Shown here piece by piece: positions 41,601 through 56,600 of a stretch of 64,000 nt of DNA. This stretch comes from Ahaetulla prasina. Taxonomy: Eukaryota > Chordata > Lepidosauria > Squamata > Colubridae. Position numbers and translations under genes: made by a program. A model generated the notes under the pieces. It was not told the DNA's origin. It saw only the letters and a list, made by a program, of their open reading frames with translations, and searched no databases. The stretch spans positions 59,869,064 through 59,933,063 of the forward strand of contig NC_080542.1 of assembly GCF_028640845.1 (NCBI RefSeq). The letters are read 5' to 3'. Every line of letters begins with the position of its first letter. Within the stretch, counting starts at the first letter, position 1.

Positions 41601-44600
41601 ATATTTAGTAGTAGAGTGGCTGTTCCTCACCCAGTTTTAAGCCTACAAAACAGCTATTTCTGTTTTGGTTAATGATTGCATTTCAATCTACATATGAAAT
41701 TGATGGTCTTAGCATCTACTTGGTATAATTGGTTAATCACACATCTAATTCTAATCCTACAAAATCCCTGACTTTGCGCAAGTGTAAGAATTAATGCTGT
41801 TTTGAAAGCAAAGGGTGGTCACACCAAATATTGATTTGCTTTGGATTTCTCTTCTGTTCATTTATTTGCTATTGTGTTAACTGATAACAATAAATTATTA
41901 ACACTTCTATTTCTGAAAGCATTCTTAATTTACAGCATTTTTGCACAATTACCTAACACTTTTGTACAGTACTCTGTAACACATGTTAATGCCAACTGTT
42001 AAAATTCAAATACAGATGGAGCGGGCAGCAGCAGCAGGATGGGGTGGGGGGAAGTGAGATCTGGTTTTACTCAATCAACCATCTCCACTAAGATGCTATC
42101 CCTTCCCCGTTGCCCCAAGCTAACTGGGAGAGCCAGGTCTTTAGGTGCTTACAAAAGGTCAGGAGGGTTTGGGCCGATCTCACTCTAGAGGGTGGGGGTG
42201 CAAAAAGTTTAGAGTGGAAGAGCAGAGAAGATTCTTATCGTGGACCCCACCACCCGGAATAATCGGGTCAGACAGGACCCACAGCAGGCCTCCTCTGTTA
42301 GCAAGAATGGAACGGGCCATTCCCAGTGGAATGAGATGGTCCCTCAAGTAGTATCATATATAAAAATAATTCTTTTTCATTTATAATTTGAATATGCAAT
42401 TGTATTAAAGGGTAATTTCAAAACCAACCATACTTATGAATATTTCTATTGTAGGAAACTGTAGAAGAATTTTTTAAACATCCTTCTGTGAGAGATGACT
42501 CAGATCTTGAGGGAAGAACTTCTTTTATGTGGGCAGCTGGCAAAGGTAGTGATGATGTCATCCAGACAATGTTAAAACTAAAACTGGTCACCGATATCAA
42601 CATGGCAGATAAATATGGTGGCACAGGTAAAAAATTCTTTATATCTGCATGTGTGGGTGTGTGCATATGTATGTGTGTAGCTAGGATTTATGATTTACAC
42701 TTATGATTTACAAACATAAGTCACATATACTAATTTTTCAATTCACTGGAGAAGGTAATAATTTTACGCAGTTGTTTCCTAAGGAATATAACTTCATAAC
42801 TAGTATTTTGAGATTAATACAAAAGGACAGAATAATTGCTATAGAGTATCTAGGCTCTGAGACTATTGTTCTTATTATTAAGTTTTACACATTAGATTAG
42901 TTTATTCAATTGTTTGTTTAATTATATGTATTTTTAATTTATTAATTTTCCAAAGACTCATCATGTATGACCATGAGTAGAGAATCCAAGGAATGAAGTT
43001 AGTGTTCCTGTATTATAAGCAATTGCTCATTTCTGTTTCTTAGCATTTATCAGATATACTTAATAGAGTTTTTAAGTACACCGACAAATTCCCTGGGAAT
43101 ATACTGGTATATCTTTTACAATCTTAAATTTGCAACATTTAAAAATCATTTGCTTAGACAAAAAGTGTCCAGAATATTTGTACACTTTTTTTAAAAAAAA
43201 AAGCTACTCGTTTGGGTGAACCGGTAGTTTAAAAAGTAGTTCAGTGGAACTGGTAGTTTAAAAAAGCTACCAGTTTGTCCAAGCCTGTATTTCCGATAAT
43301 CAGCTGGGCTGCACAGTTTAGAAAGCAGAAAATCCTGCTTTCTAGTGAAGCTAAATCACGCAGCACAGCTGTCCCCCCCCTTGCTGTTCTACTTACCTAG
43401 TGAAATCTTTTTCCATGCGAAGCGCGTGTTTGGCGCACACTGCGTGTGTGTGCGCAGTGTACTTTTGGTATGTGCTGCGTAAGCATGCATAGTGTGCTTT
43501 TGGCACACACTGCGCAGCACATGTTTGACGCACACTGCGCACGCACGGGCAATGAACCGGTGGCGATCTGAGGAGGATTTCACCACTGAAACAAAGGGTA
43601 GATGCTTTCTACTTTCCAGGCTGGTGCGGGGGGTGGGGGGGGAGCTGAAAAGTCTGCTACCAGAACATGATAGATATTTAAAACATGAAGCCGAAATATC
43701 CATCTATCCATCCCCATATACATGGATGATGATTTCTTTATTGGATTCCTGTGTTCTGTAGTAGCTGATCTTCTCCATAAACAGCATGACCAAGTAGGTA
43801 ATAAAGTTTCATCTTACCATGCTGAGTTGTCAAAAACTCACTTTTGGCTTTACTTTTAGCTAGTTATTGACAGGAATTTGGTGGGAGAAAAGTCTTGATT
43901 CAAATTGTGCCTGCATTAATACTGACGCATCCACCACTGATTAATAAATTATTATAAATTAATTAATCAATGTAAAGAATAAATTTTGCATCTTTTCCTT
44001 TTCTAAAGTATCTAATCAATTCCATCCTATCCCAATTTTATCTCTCCCAGTTGTCTCTTTCTTCCTTTTCATTTTGTAATTTAATACTGTACTTATTCTT
44101 TCTAGTAGACTAAACCATCCCAGTCTAGTGGCATCTCAATTTTATATTCAGTCCATCTAATTCATCACCCAATGGGTCTGTTTCTTTCTCTCCTTTTCAT
44201 ACATGGACTTCTTAAACAATTTATTACCACTTAATTCAGTTTCTATCCTGAGATACCCGATTTTCAATATCCTATAATGGTGTGGCACAATGGCTCTGGG
44301 CAAAATTAGAGAAGCAATTTTCTATTATTTTCTTCTGTGATTTGTCTTTCAAGTTAGTTAGTCTGTCTACAACCTTGGGATTTTCTAGTGGCCTGCATTC
44401 CAAGTATTGACCAGAGCCAATACTGTTTATTTTTTCAAGATGAGTCAATATTGATTAAGTACTGCCCACCACCTGCTCGAAGAACTGAAGTTTTTTGTTT
44501 TTTTTTAACTGTCCCTTACTTTTTCATATCTTTATTTTAATGTATGTTGGATATGGGATTTGAATTCCCTTGTTGTTAGAATTTATTTTCGTTATTCTTT

Positions 44601-47600
44601 AACAAAATTGCTGATTTCAACAATAGCATCAGATTTTATTTGATTTAGATTTATATCAGAGATCCTACATACATGTGTTCAGTTTATATATATGTAAATA
44701 AGATGCAACTGAATGGAACAAGCATGAGACAATGACAAAACAAATAAATGGAGAGAATGATGTCCAGCATGTAAATATCAATCCATCTTAGTGTCTGGTT
44801 TTTGTTTTGTTATATTCACTATTTCAATTAAATACCATTTAATAACTGCATTCTCTGTGACATCTTTCAGCATTACATGCTGCTGCTCTTTCTGGCCATG
44901 TCAGCACTGTGCAATTGCTTCTAAAACATGATGCCCAGGTAGATTCTGCTGATGTAATGAAACATACTCCTCTTTTCCGTGCCTGTGAAATGGGACATAA
45001 GGAGGTAATACAGACACTCATTAAAGGTCAGCTGCCTAAATTTCTTCATCAACATATGGCTGTCTTTAGCTTTTGAATTGAGGAAAGAATAATGATAGTC
45101 AATACTGTGAAGGATTAGTTTATGGCTAATGATGGAAAAAACAATATTTTAACCAACCTTTTTGTAAAATATTTCAGATGTCTTTAAGAGGTCCTGTTCC
45201 TGAAAATTTTAAATTTTGAAGAGTTAGTAACTCTGCCAAATTTTCAGCTGACTGGTTTAAAACTTAATTATACATCATCTATTCTTGCTATCAATCTTCA
45301 TAGTCCTAAACAGTTTTGGGAAAACTCTTTATTATGTGACCTGTCTGCAGATTTTAGATATGTCTTAGAATTTACTCAGGCTAAGAAAATAATCAGAGAA
45401 GGGAATGTTTAAATATAAAAAATGAGACTACTCTGATCACAAATCCCAACAGAAAATTGAATGTAACATCCTAAATGACAAGTGGCTAGTTAAATTGTGT
45501 CATTAATGTTACCATTTTAGAAAAGATTCTTTTTTACACCCAGGTTTAACATAGCAGTTCTATATGGGAAGTGTAATAAAGATCCTATAGTTTGCCAAAC
45601 TAGCTTTTTTCTGATCTCTGATTGTAATATCATTGTACCTTTATTATCAACTAGTTAATTCACTAGATCCAAGGGAAGAACAGGGAAAGAGAAATTAATG
45701 TAAAATATGTATCCTATCAGAACATGGTGATTCTTTGATGAGGATGCCAATTTTTTATCTGGGAAGAGAGAAATAATTTTTTTTTAAAATTTGAATTTAT
45801 ATCCCGCCCTTCTCCGAAGACTCAGGGCGGCTTACAATGTGTTAAGCAATAGTCTTCATCCATTTGTATATTATATACAAAGTCAACTTAATTGCCCCCA
45901 ACAATCTGGGTCCTCATTTTACCTACCTTATAAAGGATGGAAGGCTGAGTCAACCTTGGGCCTGGTGGGACTTGAACTTGCAGTAATTGCAAGCAGCTGT
46001 GTTAATAACAGACAGACTTAGTCCGTTGAGCCACCAGAGGCTTTTGATGTGTACCTTCCTTTTGTTTGCATGCACAAAATATACTTCCATTAGGATTGTC
46101 AGTAACTAGATTCATTGGCAATCTTCTGCACATAAACACATTTCAAAACTATCATGCCAAGACTTTGAAAGTGGACCTTGAGTAAGGAACTTGGAAGGAC
46201 GTATGCATAGCCTCACCATTCACTTTTTTAGTTTGTTAATAAGCAACTGAGGCAGACTCCATGGATTTACATATGTTGTTATTGCAGGAGGAGCAAGAGT
46301 TGATTTAGTTGATCAAGATGGCCACTCTCCGTTACACTGGGCAGCTCTAGGAGGAAACCCTGATGTTTGCCAAATATTAATAGAAAATAAAATCAATCCT
46401 AATGTACAAGATTATGCAGGTAGAACTCCACTGCAATGTGCTGCTTATGGAGGCTATATTAATTGTATGATGGTACTATTGGAAAATAATGCAGATCCAA
46501 ATATTCAAGACAAAGAGGTATGTGCTGTTTTAATATATTATTTATTATAATAGTTCAGGCATGCACACTTTGCTGTTGGAATACATTGGTTGGGTATCAA
46601 GCTTTATCCAAGCTTTATCACCAAATTTCACTAGAAATTCATAGAGTAAAAAACTGGGTGTCATGTATATACCTAGCATACTTGGGGGATTTACGTTAGA
46701 AAACAATTTCCCATTCATTAAATTAAATACTTTTTCCAAGGAAAATTGCAAGTGTTGTTGGTCTTGTCCAAATAAGAATTCTGACATGGAGAAATAGGGA
46801 GATTTAAACTTTGCATTTCAATGTTATTCTCACCCAAATCATTGCAAATATATGCATACAGGGCAAAAAAAACATTAATTGGAGCAAATAGGCTGCTTCC
46901 CAATATAAACCATACATATATTCTTCTGTCTCCTGCCTAAATCTTGACCTTAAGGGGGAAAAAATGTTAAAGACCAATTCTGCTAACTTAGGCATGTACC
47001 ATGCACCTGATCCAAATCAGCTCCCCTTGCTGTTTTCTATATTAGTTGGAAAAAAGAGAAATACCCTGGAGAAGCTGAGAATGAATGAGGAGAAGAAACT
47101 GTGAGGGCTAGATAAGAATTCTTTGATATTATTCAATCAATAAGGCTGATTAATTATTTTAGGATGATTCTAAGCTGACGAACCATTTAGATGGTCATGA
47201 TTTGGATAATCATAACCTCGAATATCAAGAATTGAAGTATTGAGTGCACTTTTGGGGGGGTATCATGTTAGCAATTTTGAGATCAAGTAACTTTGGTGGG
47301 GAAATGATTTGTGGGTTAGGATGGAGGATGAAGAATAATTTTTATCAGAAGATTCCAAAAAAAGAGGTCTGTAGAGGGATGATAAGGAATTCTGTGATCA
47401 GTTAATTTTGCGCTTCTGTAGGAACCACCCAAAGATCTGGGTTAAATAAAAATCCTAAAACAGAAAAGAAGGGAAAAAAGAACAAAGAATGCCGGAGAAA
47501 AAAGAAAGGAAATAATAAAGAAAAGAAATACACAAAAAAGTATTTCCAAACTTCATTGCAACAAAGAAACAGATATCTCTTCGTCCCATACCATTATTTA

Positions 47601-50600
47601 TCTATAAGCAGATCTATAAAACATCAATTTTTTCAATCTCATTGTCAACAAAAGTCCATAAATTTTGCAAAAACTTTGCAAAAATGTTTATTTAAATGTT
47701 GAACAAACAAACCAACTTTATATCACTTCCTTTATTTCTTAACCTTTAATTCAATCAGAGTATCCTAGGATTTGATTTCTCTTCAATTATTTTTTATCCT
47801 ATCATCCATATGTTTTAAAGCTTTGACTAAGTTCTATTGTAGATCCAGTAATAAAATGTTTTTCAGGTCATTCTCCTGATTAATAATTTGTATTTTCTTC
47901 TTAATTTTTAAAATTTCAGCCACTTTCTGTTTTACGTCCAGGAAAGCATGCTTTTCCAAATCATTGTTTTGGCCTGTCATTTGTAGTTCCACTTTTGATA
48001 CTTTCTCTGTCTAACCTCTGTTACTTAAAATTTGTTCCAAATCTATCATTCCATTAACATTTTTTAGACATAATCTATCATAGAAGCAGACATCATCTTT
48101 TAAGTGTTGATATGTAGTTACTAATTTCTGGCTCCGTTCTTCAAAGATATCCTTTAATATTTCCAGTGTTACAATATTTTTATTTTGTAAATTCCCATAT
48201 TAACTGATATCAAGAACAAGATTGTATTTTTTCCATTTGCTTAGTCTCTTTAGCTCCCTCTAGCATCCAATTTCAAAAATCATCACTTATCTTACAATAG
48301 CCAAAAAAGCCAAATTAAGTCTGTTTACTACAAAAACCTACTTATTTTTTTATAATTAATCCCTAATCTTGTACTAGAAGCCAGTTTCCACATTTATCTA
48401 GCTCTTAATCCATGTATAACTTTTTTAGATCAAAATCTTATTTAGCTTATTGCTGTTGTTTCAAATTCTTTAATCTTATAATTCTTTAATCTTATAATTA
48501 TTTTTTCTTTTGTTCAGAATTGAAGATAAACTTTACTGTCAGACATGTCCCATTAAGATCCCTTAGGAAAGAAAGACCCTTGACTCTATTTTGGTGAAGT
48601 GACAGGTTGTTTTACTAAAGGTTGCTAGTTGCAATAAAATCAAGCTAGAACTAAGATTCCCACGCAAAAAGTTATAATTTTTTTCTCTCCTCCCAGCCCT
48701 CCCCCATTAACCAGCTTGTCTTCAGCCAATGGAGAGCTGCATAGGTGTTTTGAGAATCGCTGTTTGGGGCAACCCACATTCCATTCTCAGGATATATGGG
48801 CTTGAAGACTGGCACAAACTGGTCCTGTGTCTCTCTGGTTTTCATCAGAGTGCCATTTCCCCCTTTCTATTTTCCCATCACATCCGCATATGTTTATTGC
48901 CCATTTGTCCCGCTTGCCCCCTCCCCCTAATTTTTGATGGCAGGATGCCGGCAAAGCGCCAAGCCATGTGTGATGAAGATTTTTCTTTTTAATAAATAAA
49001 ATCAAAACTGTATTTTTTTATAAAAAGAAAAATTAGAATATACTGCTTTTTACATTGGATACTTCAAATACAAAGCTTCAGGACCAAAAGAAATATTGAC
49101 TTCCTGCAAGGAGAAAGGGATGATTTTGGGAGTACAATTCCAGTGAGCTTCTTGGTTATGTATAGCTTGTCTTCATTCACAATACTACAGTCTCCCTGCC
49201 AGTATAAATGCCAGCCTGTGTTTGAGTTTGAATTCACACCTTCTGCCAACTTTAGGAGGTCTGCTTGGAAAGTAGAAATATAGCTTTATTTTTTGAAAAG
49301 ATGAAGTCAGAACTGCAGTTCAATGGAACGTAAACATGCCCGAAATCTGCAGCTGCTCTAATAAAGGGCTATATTTACCACAGAGACTGGAGAAAGACCA
49401 TGGAAAAGAAGTAGAGAATTTAGATTATTTTGTAAGGAACAGGTGGATGTGTTAAGCAGAAACTGCTAAATTGAATTTAAGTAAAAAATTCTTTATCCAT
49501 TGCAGGAATTCCGTGTTGATGACAGGCATAAATCATGTTTCAGAAAATTTATTTATTTATTTTTATTTATTATTTTGATTTTTATACCGCCCTTCTCCCG
49601 AAGGACTCAGGACGGTGTAGAACATGTAGTATTTTTTTTTTTAATTGTACAGTCATCCTTATCATCCTATTCATCAATCTCCTTCTCTCTTCCTTCCTAT
49701 ATTTATCCAATGAAGACTTTTCAAACTTATCATTCTGAAAGTCTCTAATAGCTTTAAGATGGTTAATAGGCAATTTCTGAAAGTGATTAGAAAGTGAGGT
49801 TTGTGAATTTTGTACGCTCTGCCACAATTGCTAGCAAAATTGCTTGTCTTGTTAATTCCCCTTGCTAGGAGCAGCTGTCTGAAGCACATGTGGGCAATCT
49901 CTCATCCTCTTCTTATCTGGAAAGGAGCTAGTTACTTCATCATTGCTGCACTTTTGTCGATCTTCTTCAGTTCACCATAGCTCTCCCATAAGTTCCAAAT
50001 CTGGTAGAACACAAAGAGGCACAAAAGTTAAATATTAGATATTTTCCTGTTTCCCAATTTTTCACTTTACTTTCTCCATTTAGAGGAAATTGTAAAATAT
50101 TTTTAAAATTAGCATTCATAATTTATCATTACTGTGAGTTGTTTTTACTTTATTATTTTCTACACCTCTATGTGTTCAAAATAATGTAAAGAATGAATAT
50201 AGTCTGATGATTTCTGTGTTTGAACTGGAATTTGGCAATATAAATTATTTTTTCACTTTTTTGTGTGTGTTTTATTGACCATAGGGAAGGACAGCATTGC
50301 ATTGGTTATGTAACAATGGCTACCTTGATGCTATAAAGCTGTTGTTAGGATTCGGTGCCTTTCCCAATCATATGGAAAATAATGAAGAAAGGTACTATTT
50401 ATTAAATAATATCTTTGTTGTTTTTCTGGGATTTCTTCTGATCATATTGTTAGATCGATCCTGCTGCAAAAGTTTTAAAGGGATAAGTCAGAAAACTACT
50501 AGCTTGGAATTTATCTCTGCCATGAACAAGCTATTCTTCTTGCAGCTTACATGCCCTTTGCTGGATATGTACATTAACATGACATAACTTTGACAGGAAA

Positions 50601-53600
50601 TAAGATGAAATATTTTGAATTTTAAAAAATCCCACTATGTTAATTATATGTTGACTGGGGATTCTAGGACCTATAGACCCAAATATCTGGAAGTGTTTAG
50701 GTAGGACATAGCTACACTATACAAATCTTAGTAATGCTAATATTAGGATAATATGCCTAATATTAAATTTGTGTTTAAAAACCAAGTTGTACATTTTTAA
50801 CTTTTAATTATTTTTTAACTTAATTTCTTTTGAAAATTGTAGAAACGAGCAGTTTTATAGGTTCTCCAATCTATGCAGAGAAAAAGTACTTTCTGAAATG
50901 GTACATTCTCCAATAGAATGTAACATTTCAGCACTAGGGGACATTTCAGGACTGGGAGAGACATGATAGCAGTGTTCCAATATCTCAGGGGTTGCCACAA
51001 AGAAGAGGGAGTTGGGCTGTTCTCCAAAGCACCCGAGAGTAGAACAAGAAGCAATGGGTGGAAACTGATCAAGGAGAGAAGCAACTTAGAACTAAGGAGA
51101 AATTTCCTGACAGTTAGAAAAATTAATAAGTGGAACAACTTGCCTGCAGAAGTTGTAAATGCCCCAACACTGGAAATTTTTAAGAAGATGTTGGATAACC
51201 ATCTGTCTGAGATGGTGTAGGGTTTCCTGCCTGGGCAGGGGGTTGGACTAGAAGGCCTCCAAGGTCCTTTCCAACTCTGTTGTTATTATTATTAAGAGAT
51301 ATGTATAATTGTAAAAGGAAACTATTTATGAGAAAATTGCAGAAGTGAACTATGAAAGTATTTGTTTAATAGGATATTTTAATGCAATTACAGATGTAAA
51401 ACTTGACTATAGAAGCAGTAAACTAAGCAAAAAAGTAAGGAAAATTCTACCAAAGACTTTCTTTAAAATGGTGGAAGAAATGTGCATTCAAGATGTTATG
51501 GAGAGAAAAACCCTAAGAAAAATCAATATACATATTACTCAAATAGACAGCAATGTCCACTGTCCCTTTTACTATTCATTTTGACATTGGAAGTGTTAAA
51601 CAGAAATATTTGGCCTGACACAGAAATAAAAGGGATGGAGATAAAAAAAGAAAAATACAGGCATTTGCAGATGATCTGGTATTTATCTTGGAGGAACTGC
51701 AAACAACTGGACCCAAATTAATGAAGAAAATATATGACTATGGGGAAGTTGCAGGATTAAAAGTAAACAAAGAGAAAACTAAAATTCTAATCAAAAACCA
51801 CACATATAGAAAAAAGATTTAGTGGAGATGCTAGATATTCAGATAGTGAAGAAAGTAAAATATCTGGGTATTTGTTTATCAGAGATGTGCAACTATAAAA
51901 TAATATAATTATGCTAAATTGATACAACAAATTAAATTTGACTTGGAAAAGTGGAAAAACTTGCAGCTATCGCTAATAGGAAGAATAGCTACCATTAAAA
52001 TGAATACTCTACCGAGATTACTATACCTGTTCCAAACAATTCCAATAAAACTGGAAAAGAAATACTTCGAGGAATTAAATAGATTAGTATAAAAATATAT
52101 TATGTAAGGTAAAAAAGCAAGAATAAGTCTGAAACTGTTACAAGACGACTAATAGAGGAGGCTTTAGGCTGCCAGTTCGGGAGTTATATTATTAGGCATT
52201 TTTACTTATGTGGCTAAAAGAATGGATAACCTTGGGACATAGACGATTATTAATTTTGTACGGTTATGACTTGCAATTGGGATAGCACACCTTTCTATGG
52301 TATAGAAAAGGTGAAATAAAATAAAGGGGGAGCTCCTTATAGTTTCTGGAGGGTTATAATTCCAGAGAGTAGGCATTGCAGCACAGTAAAAATGCTTTCT
52401 GAGACCTACAAGATGGCATTCTTTAATTGACAGGATGTAGATCCAGTATAATTAACTTACACTTAATTCAAATTTACAGTTAAATAGCACTTAGACTTAT
52501 ACACCGTTCCATAGCGCTTTACAGCACTCTGAGCAGTTTACAATGTCAGCATATTGCCCCAACAACCTAAGTTCTCATTTAATTGACCTCTGACTGATGG
52601 AAGGCTGAGTTAAACTCAAGTCAGTCAGGATCGAACTCCAGACTGAGGGCAGAGTTAACCTATAATACTGCATTCTAACCACTGCGCCATCAGGGCTCTT
52701 TATATTTAATGTATATTTCTGCATTTAATCACATTAACTTCTTTTTGTCATTTTATTTCTATAATGAATAGTGCATACTGAATTAATTAAATATTGATTA
52801 TTATACTTTCTTTTCTATTTGATCACTTCTGTAACAATATTCTGTTATTTTTAGATATACACCACTTGACTTTGCCCTGCTGGGAGGTCATCATGAAGTA
52901 ATTCAGTTCATGTTGGAACACGGTGCATTATCTATAGCTGCCATTCAGGATATCGCAGCTGTCAAAATTCAGGCAGTCTACAAAGGATACAAAGTTAGAA
53001 AAGCTTTTCAAGATAGGAAAAACCTTCTAATGAAGCATGATCAGTTAAGGAAAGATGCTGCTGCCAAGTAAGTTTGATATAGGGGCAAAAACCTGAAGAA
53101 TCTTTTAATATGTTTTAATGTGTAAATTCCTGCATACATATGTGAATGGATGAAGGTATGTATATACACACTAAATGCTGTTATGAATAAGCTTTATACT
53201 TCTAAATAGTTTCTGCTGAATTCTCTGGTTAACTAGTTACTGCTATAGGGAAAAATTAAAATTAAAATAATCATCATGTAATTATATCTTGGGGAACGAG
53301 GGGGGGGGGAGAAAGAGAGGGAGGGAGGGCAGCTGTGCTTTAGAAGCTGTTGTTTAGCCCTAATGAAGCGCTAGCGAGTGAAGCAATCTTCCAAGCTTCG
53401 CCTGCATTTCTCATTGCTTCTCTCTCCAAAGATCAGCTGTGCTTTACAAAGCTGTTTTTTATTACCAAGCAGGGAATAAAAAAACTTGCGCACGCGCGTG
53501 CTCAAAACCAACAAACTAATATGCTGAAGCTGACCAGACTAAGGACGCTATCCAGATGAATACCTAGTAGGCAGATTTTTTTCCTATTTTCCTCCCCAAA

Positions 53601-56600
53601 AACTAAGCTGCGTCTTATATTCTGGTGCTTTTTATATTCCGAAAAATACAGTACCTCTGGCAGGGTTTTGATTTCTTTGGCCAGGGTATATCTTTCCAAT
53701 TCTTCCAATTTTGCTTCTGTGAATGCTTTATTTTATATTATAAATCGTATAACCTCTGTTCTGTTATTTCTTATTCTGGGTATTATTGTTTCCAGAACCG
53801 TTGGCATTTGTTGGCAAATAACCTCTTCTTGTTGGACTTGATCTATAATAGCAGATCATTATGTCTTTATTTTTAATGTCTGTATATATGCAACAGGTAA
53901 AATACATTGCAGTAATTCTGATCTGCTTGCCCTGGTTGCTCAGCCAACAGTTCTGAGTCCTACCCCATTTGACAGATTTCTCCTGTGTATAAATAAATTT
54001 TACTTATCTGATTTATTTTTTGGCTTAATAGGAGAAAAATTGGCTTAATAATTTATGTTAAATTTAAACTGAAGTATTTATACCATGTAAAGAAAAGTTA
54101 TCACATAATGAATATTATAAAGTAATAATATTATTGCAAATTTTTAAAATAAGCTCTTTTTTCATTGTCAAAGGTGGAATGATTTAGCTTTCCAAAGTGT
54201 AATTTGCAACTCACTTTGTAGCTTTTCATGCTCTGAGACTAAATGAGCTGGTACTGAAGAGATTGCATGACAAGACAGCAATGACAGTTAAAATTAGGGC
54301 TTTTTCCTGTCACATTTCATTGAAACAGCACATTTCGGGATTGTTTCTGAAACAGAGGAATCAATGAAGGCATGCTACATAAATGGCTTGTTGTGTGTCA
54401 ACAGTCACAAATCATGTTACAACAGTTAAAGTTTAAAATGGCAGAGAATATTTTGATCTGACATTTACCATCTGTCCATTGTATAATATATTATTTCGTC
54501 TTTGAAGGTTTTATTTGTTTACTACTATTTCCTTTTAAAAAAATAATTTTTATATTTGGGCTTGTACTGGATTTCTGCTTGCAACAAATTGACTATCTAG
54601 AGAAGGCTGTCATATTATTGGGGGGCAAATTAAATGTCTTGCCAAATAAAAATACCTCTTTAAAGGATGGAAGGGGACTAAACAATCTTGTCTTCAGAAT
54701 TAAGGTGCTGCAGGTGAACTATGATTGCCTCATGTTTCCACAAAGAATTGGCTTTCGTTGTGAATTCAATACAAAGGCTGCCAATCTTTATTGGAAGAGA
54801 TAACCCTTCAAATATTCTTAGTCCTCAAATAAGAATATATACAGTAATTTACATTTTACTAAAGAGAAAGACAGCACAATGTATTTATTGTATCTATATC
54901 TTTTTTCCTCTGTGTACAGTTTATGTAGAGTTTTCCCTTAATTTTAAACCCTAGGAACAAACCTGTAAAGTAAGGTACTGTGATGTCTGTAGTAAGAAGT
55001 TACTTAAACAATACTTTTATCAGTGAACCATATCTACACTTTACACAGTGTATAGTAAATATGCAGTGAAGTCCCATGTTTTCATTAATTTTTGTTCCTG
55101 AATAAGTTTCAAAGGCAAACCCACATAGTATGTGTTGAATTGATCCAGTTTAGATAGTAACCAAAACATTACTGTATTTTTCGGACTCACTTACACTCCC
55201 CCCCCCAAAGAAGCTGAAAATATAAGTGCCTTATACTCCGAATGTAGCCTCACCCACCCACCGGCCCCCACCCTTCAACCTCCACACGACCTCTTCCTTG
55301 CTGCAGAGACTGCCACCAACAACGGCTTAGCCATTTTAGGCACTGTGCATCACATTTTCAGTCTCCAAATGCTCCGTTTGAGAGCCCTGCTAGGCTGCGG
55401 GGATTGCCAAATCACATCGCCGCTGATCACTGCCCAAAAATGTAATGCATTTGAAGGCTGAAAACGTGACATATGATGCCCAAAATGGCTACCCAGAACA
55501 GCTCCTGCCTTCTCTTACCCCTTGCGTGCTTCACCTGTTTTAGTCACTGGAGCTCCCTCTGATGATCAGCTGTGCTTTTGAAGCTGCTTTTTAGCTTCAA
55601 TGAAGTGCTTGCGAGGGAAGCGATATTCCGTGCTTTGCCTGCTGTTCTCATTGTTGCTCCCTCCGACAATCAGCTGTGCTTTAGAAGCTATTTCAGCCCC
55701 AACCAGGCGCATGCACTCAAAACCAGTGAACTAACGTGCTGAAGTTGACCAGTCTAAGGACAATAGCCAGATGAATACCTGGTAGGCAGAATTTTTTTCC
55801 CTATTTTCCTCCCCAAAAACTAAGGTGTGTTTTATACGCCAAAAAATACAGTAATTTAAAAAAAACCTGCTCTATACATGACCAGTAAGATACAGGTGTG
55901 ATCTGTGTACTTGTATTCCGGGATTAGCTTTTCTTCATCTAGAACTGATTATTTGAGCTGATGTTATGTTTTAAGGTTTTTATTGTTGCTTCATTATATA
56001 TCTGAAGTGTACCCGGAGACTGCAGTTAGTCCAGAATGCAGCTGCGCGGGTGATTGAGGGAGCACCGCGTTGCTCCCGGGTAACACCACTCCTGCGCAGT
56101 CTGCACTGGCTACCTGTGGTCTTCCGGGTGCGCTTCAAGGTTTTGGTTACCACCTTCAAAGCGCTCCATGGCTTAGGGCCCGGGTACTTACGGGACCGCC
56201 TGCTGTTTCCACATGCCTCCCACCGACCCGTACGCTCTCACAGAGAGGGTCTTCTCAGGGTGCCGTCCGCCAAGCAGTGTCGGCTGGCGGCCCCCAGGGG
56301 AAGGTCCTTCTCTGTGGGAGCACCTACTCTCTGGAACGAACTTCCCCCCGGTTTACGCCAATTGCCTGACCTTCGGACCTTCCGCCGGGAACTGAAAACT
56401 TATTTATTTATACAAGCGGGACTGGCCTGATTTTTAAATTTTAAATTTAAATTTTAAACTTTTAATGGTAATTTTATTGGGTATTTTTATGGTCAATCGA
56501 CGGTTTTAATTTGGCCTTTTATTGAATAAGTTTTTTAATTGTTATTTTAATATGTATATTAATTGTTTTAAATGGAGGCTATACACCGCCCTGAGTCCTT

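Noticed and set aside
52475..52700. tRNA gene
   Set aside because: The tRNA-like part is the head of a SINE with a SINE body and tail, not a free tRNA.
56050..56430. 126-codon plus-strand frame as a host gene
   Set aside because: Sequence is LINE ORF2 C-terminus followed by the LINE tail.
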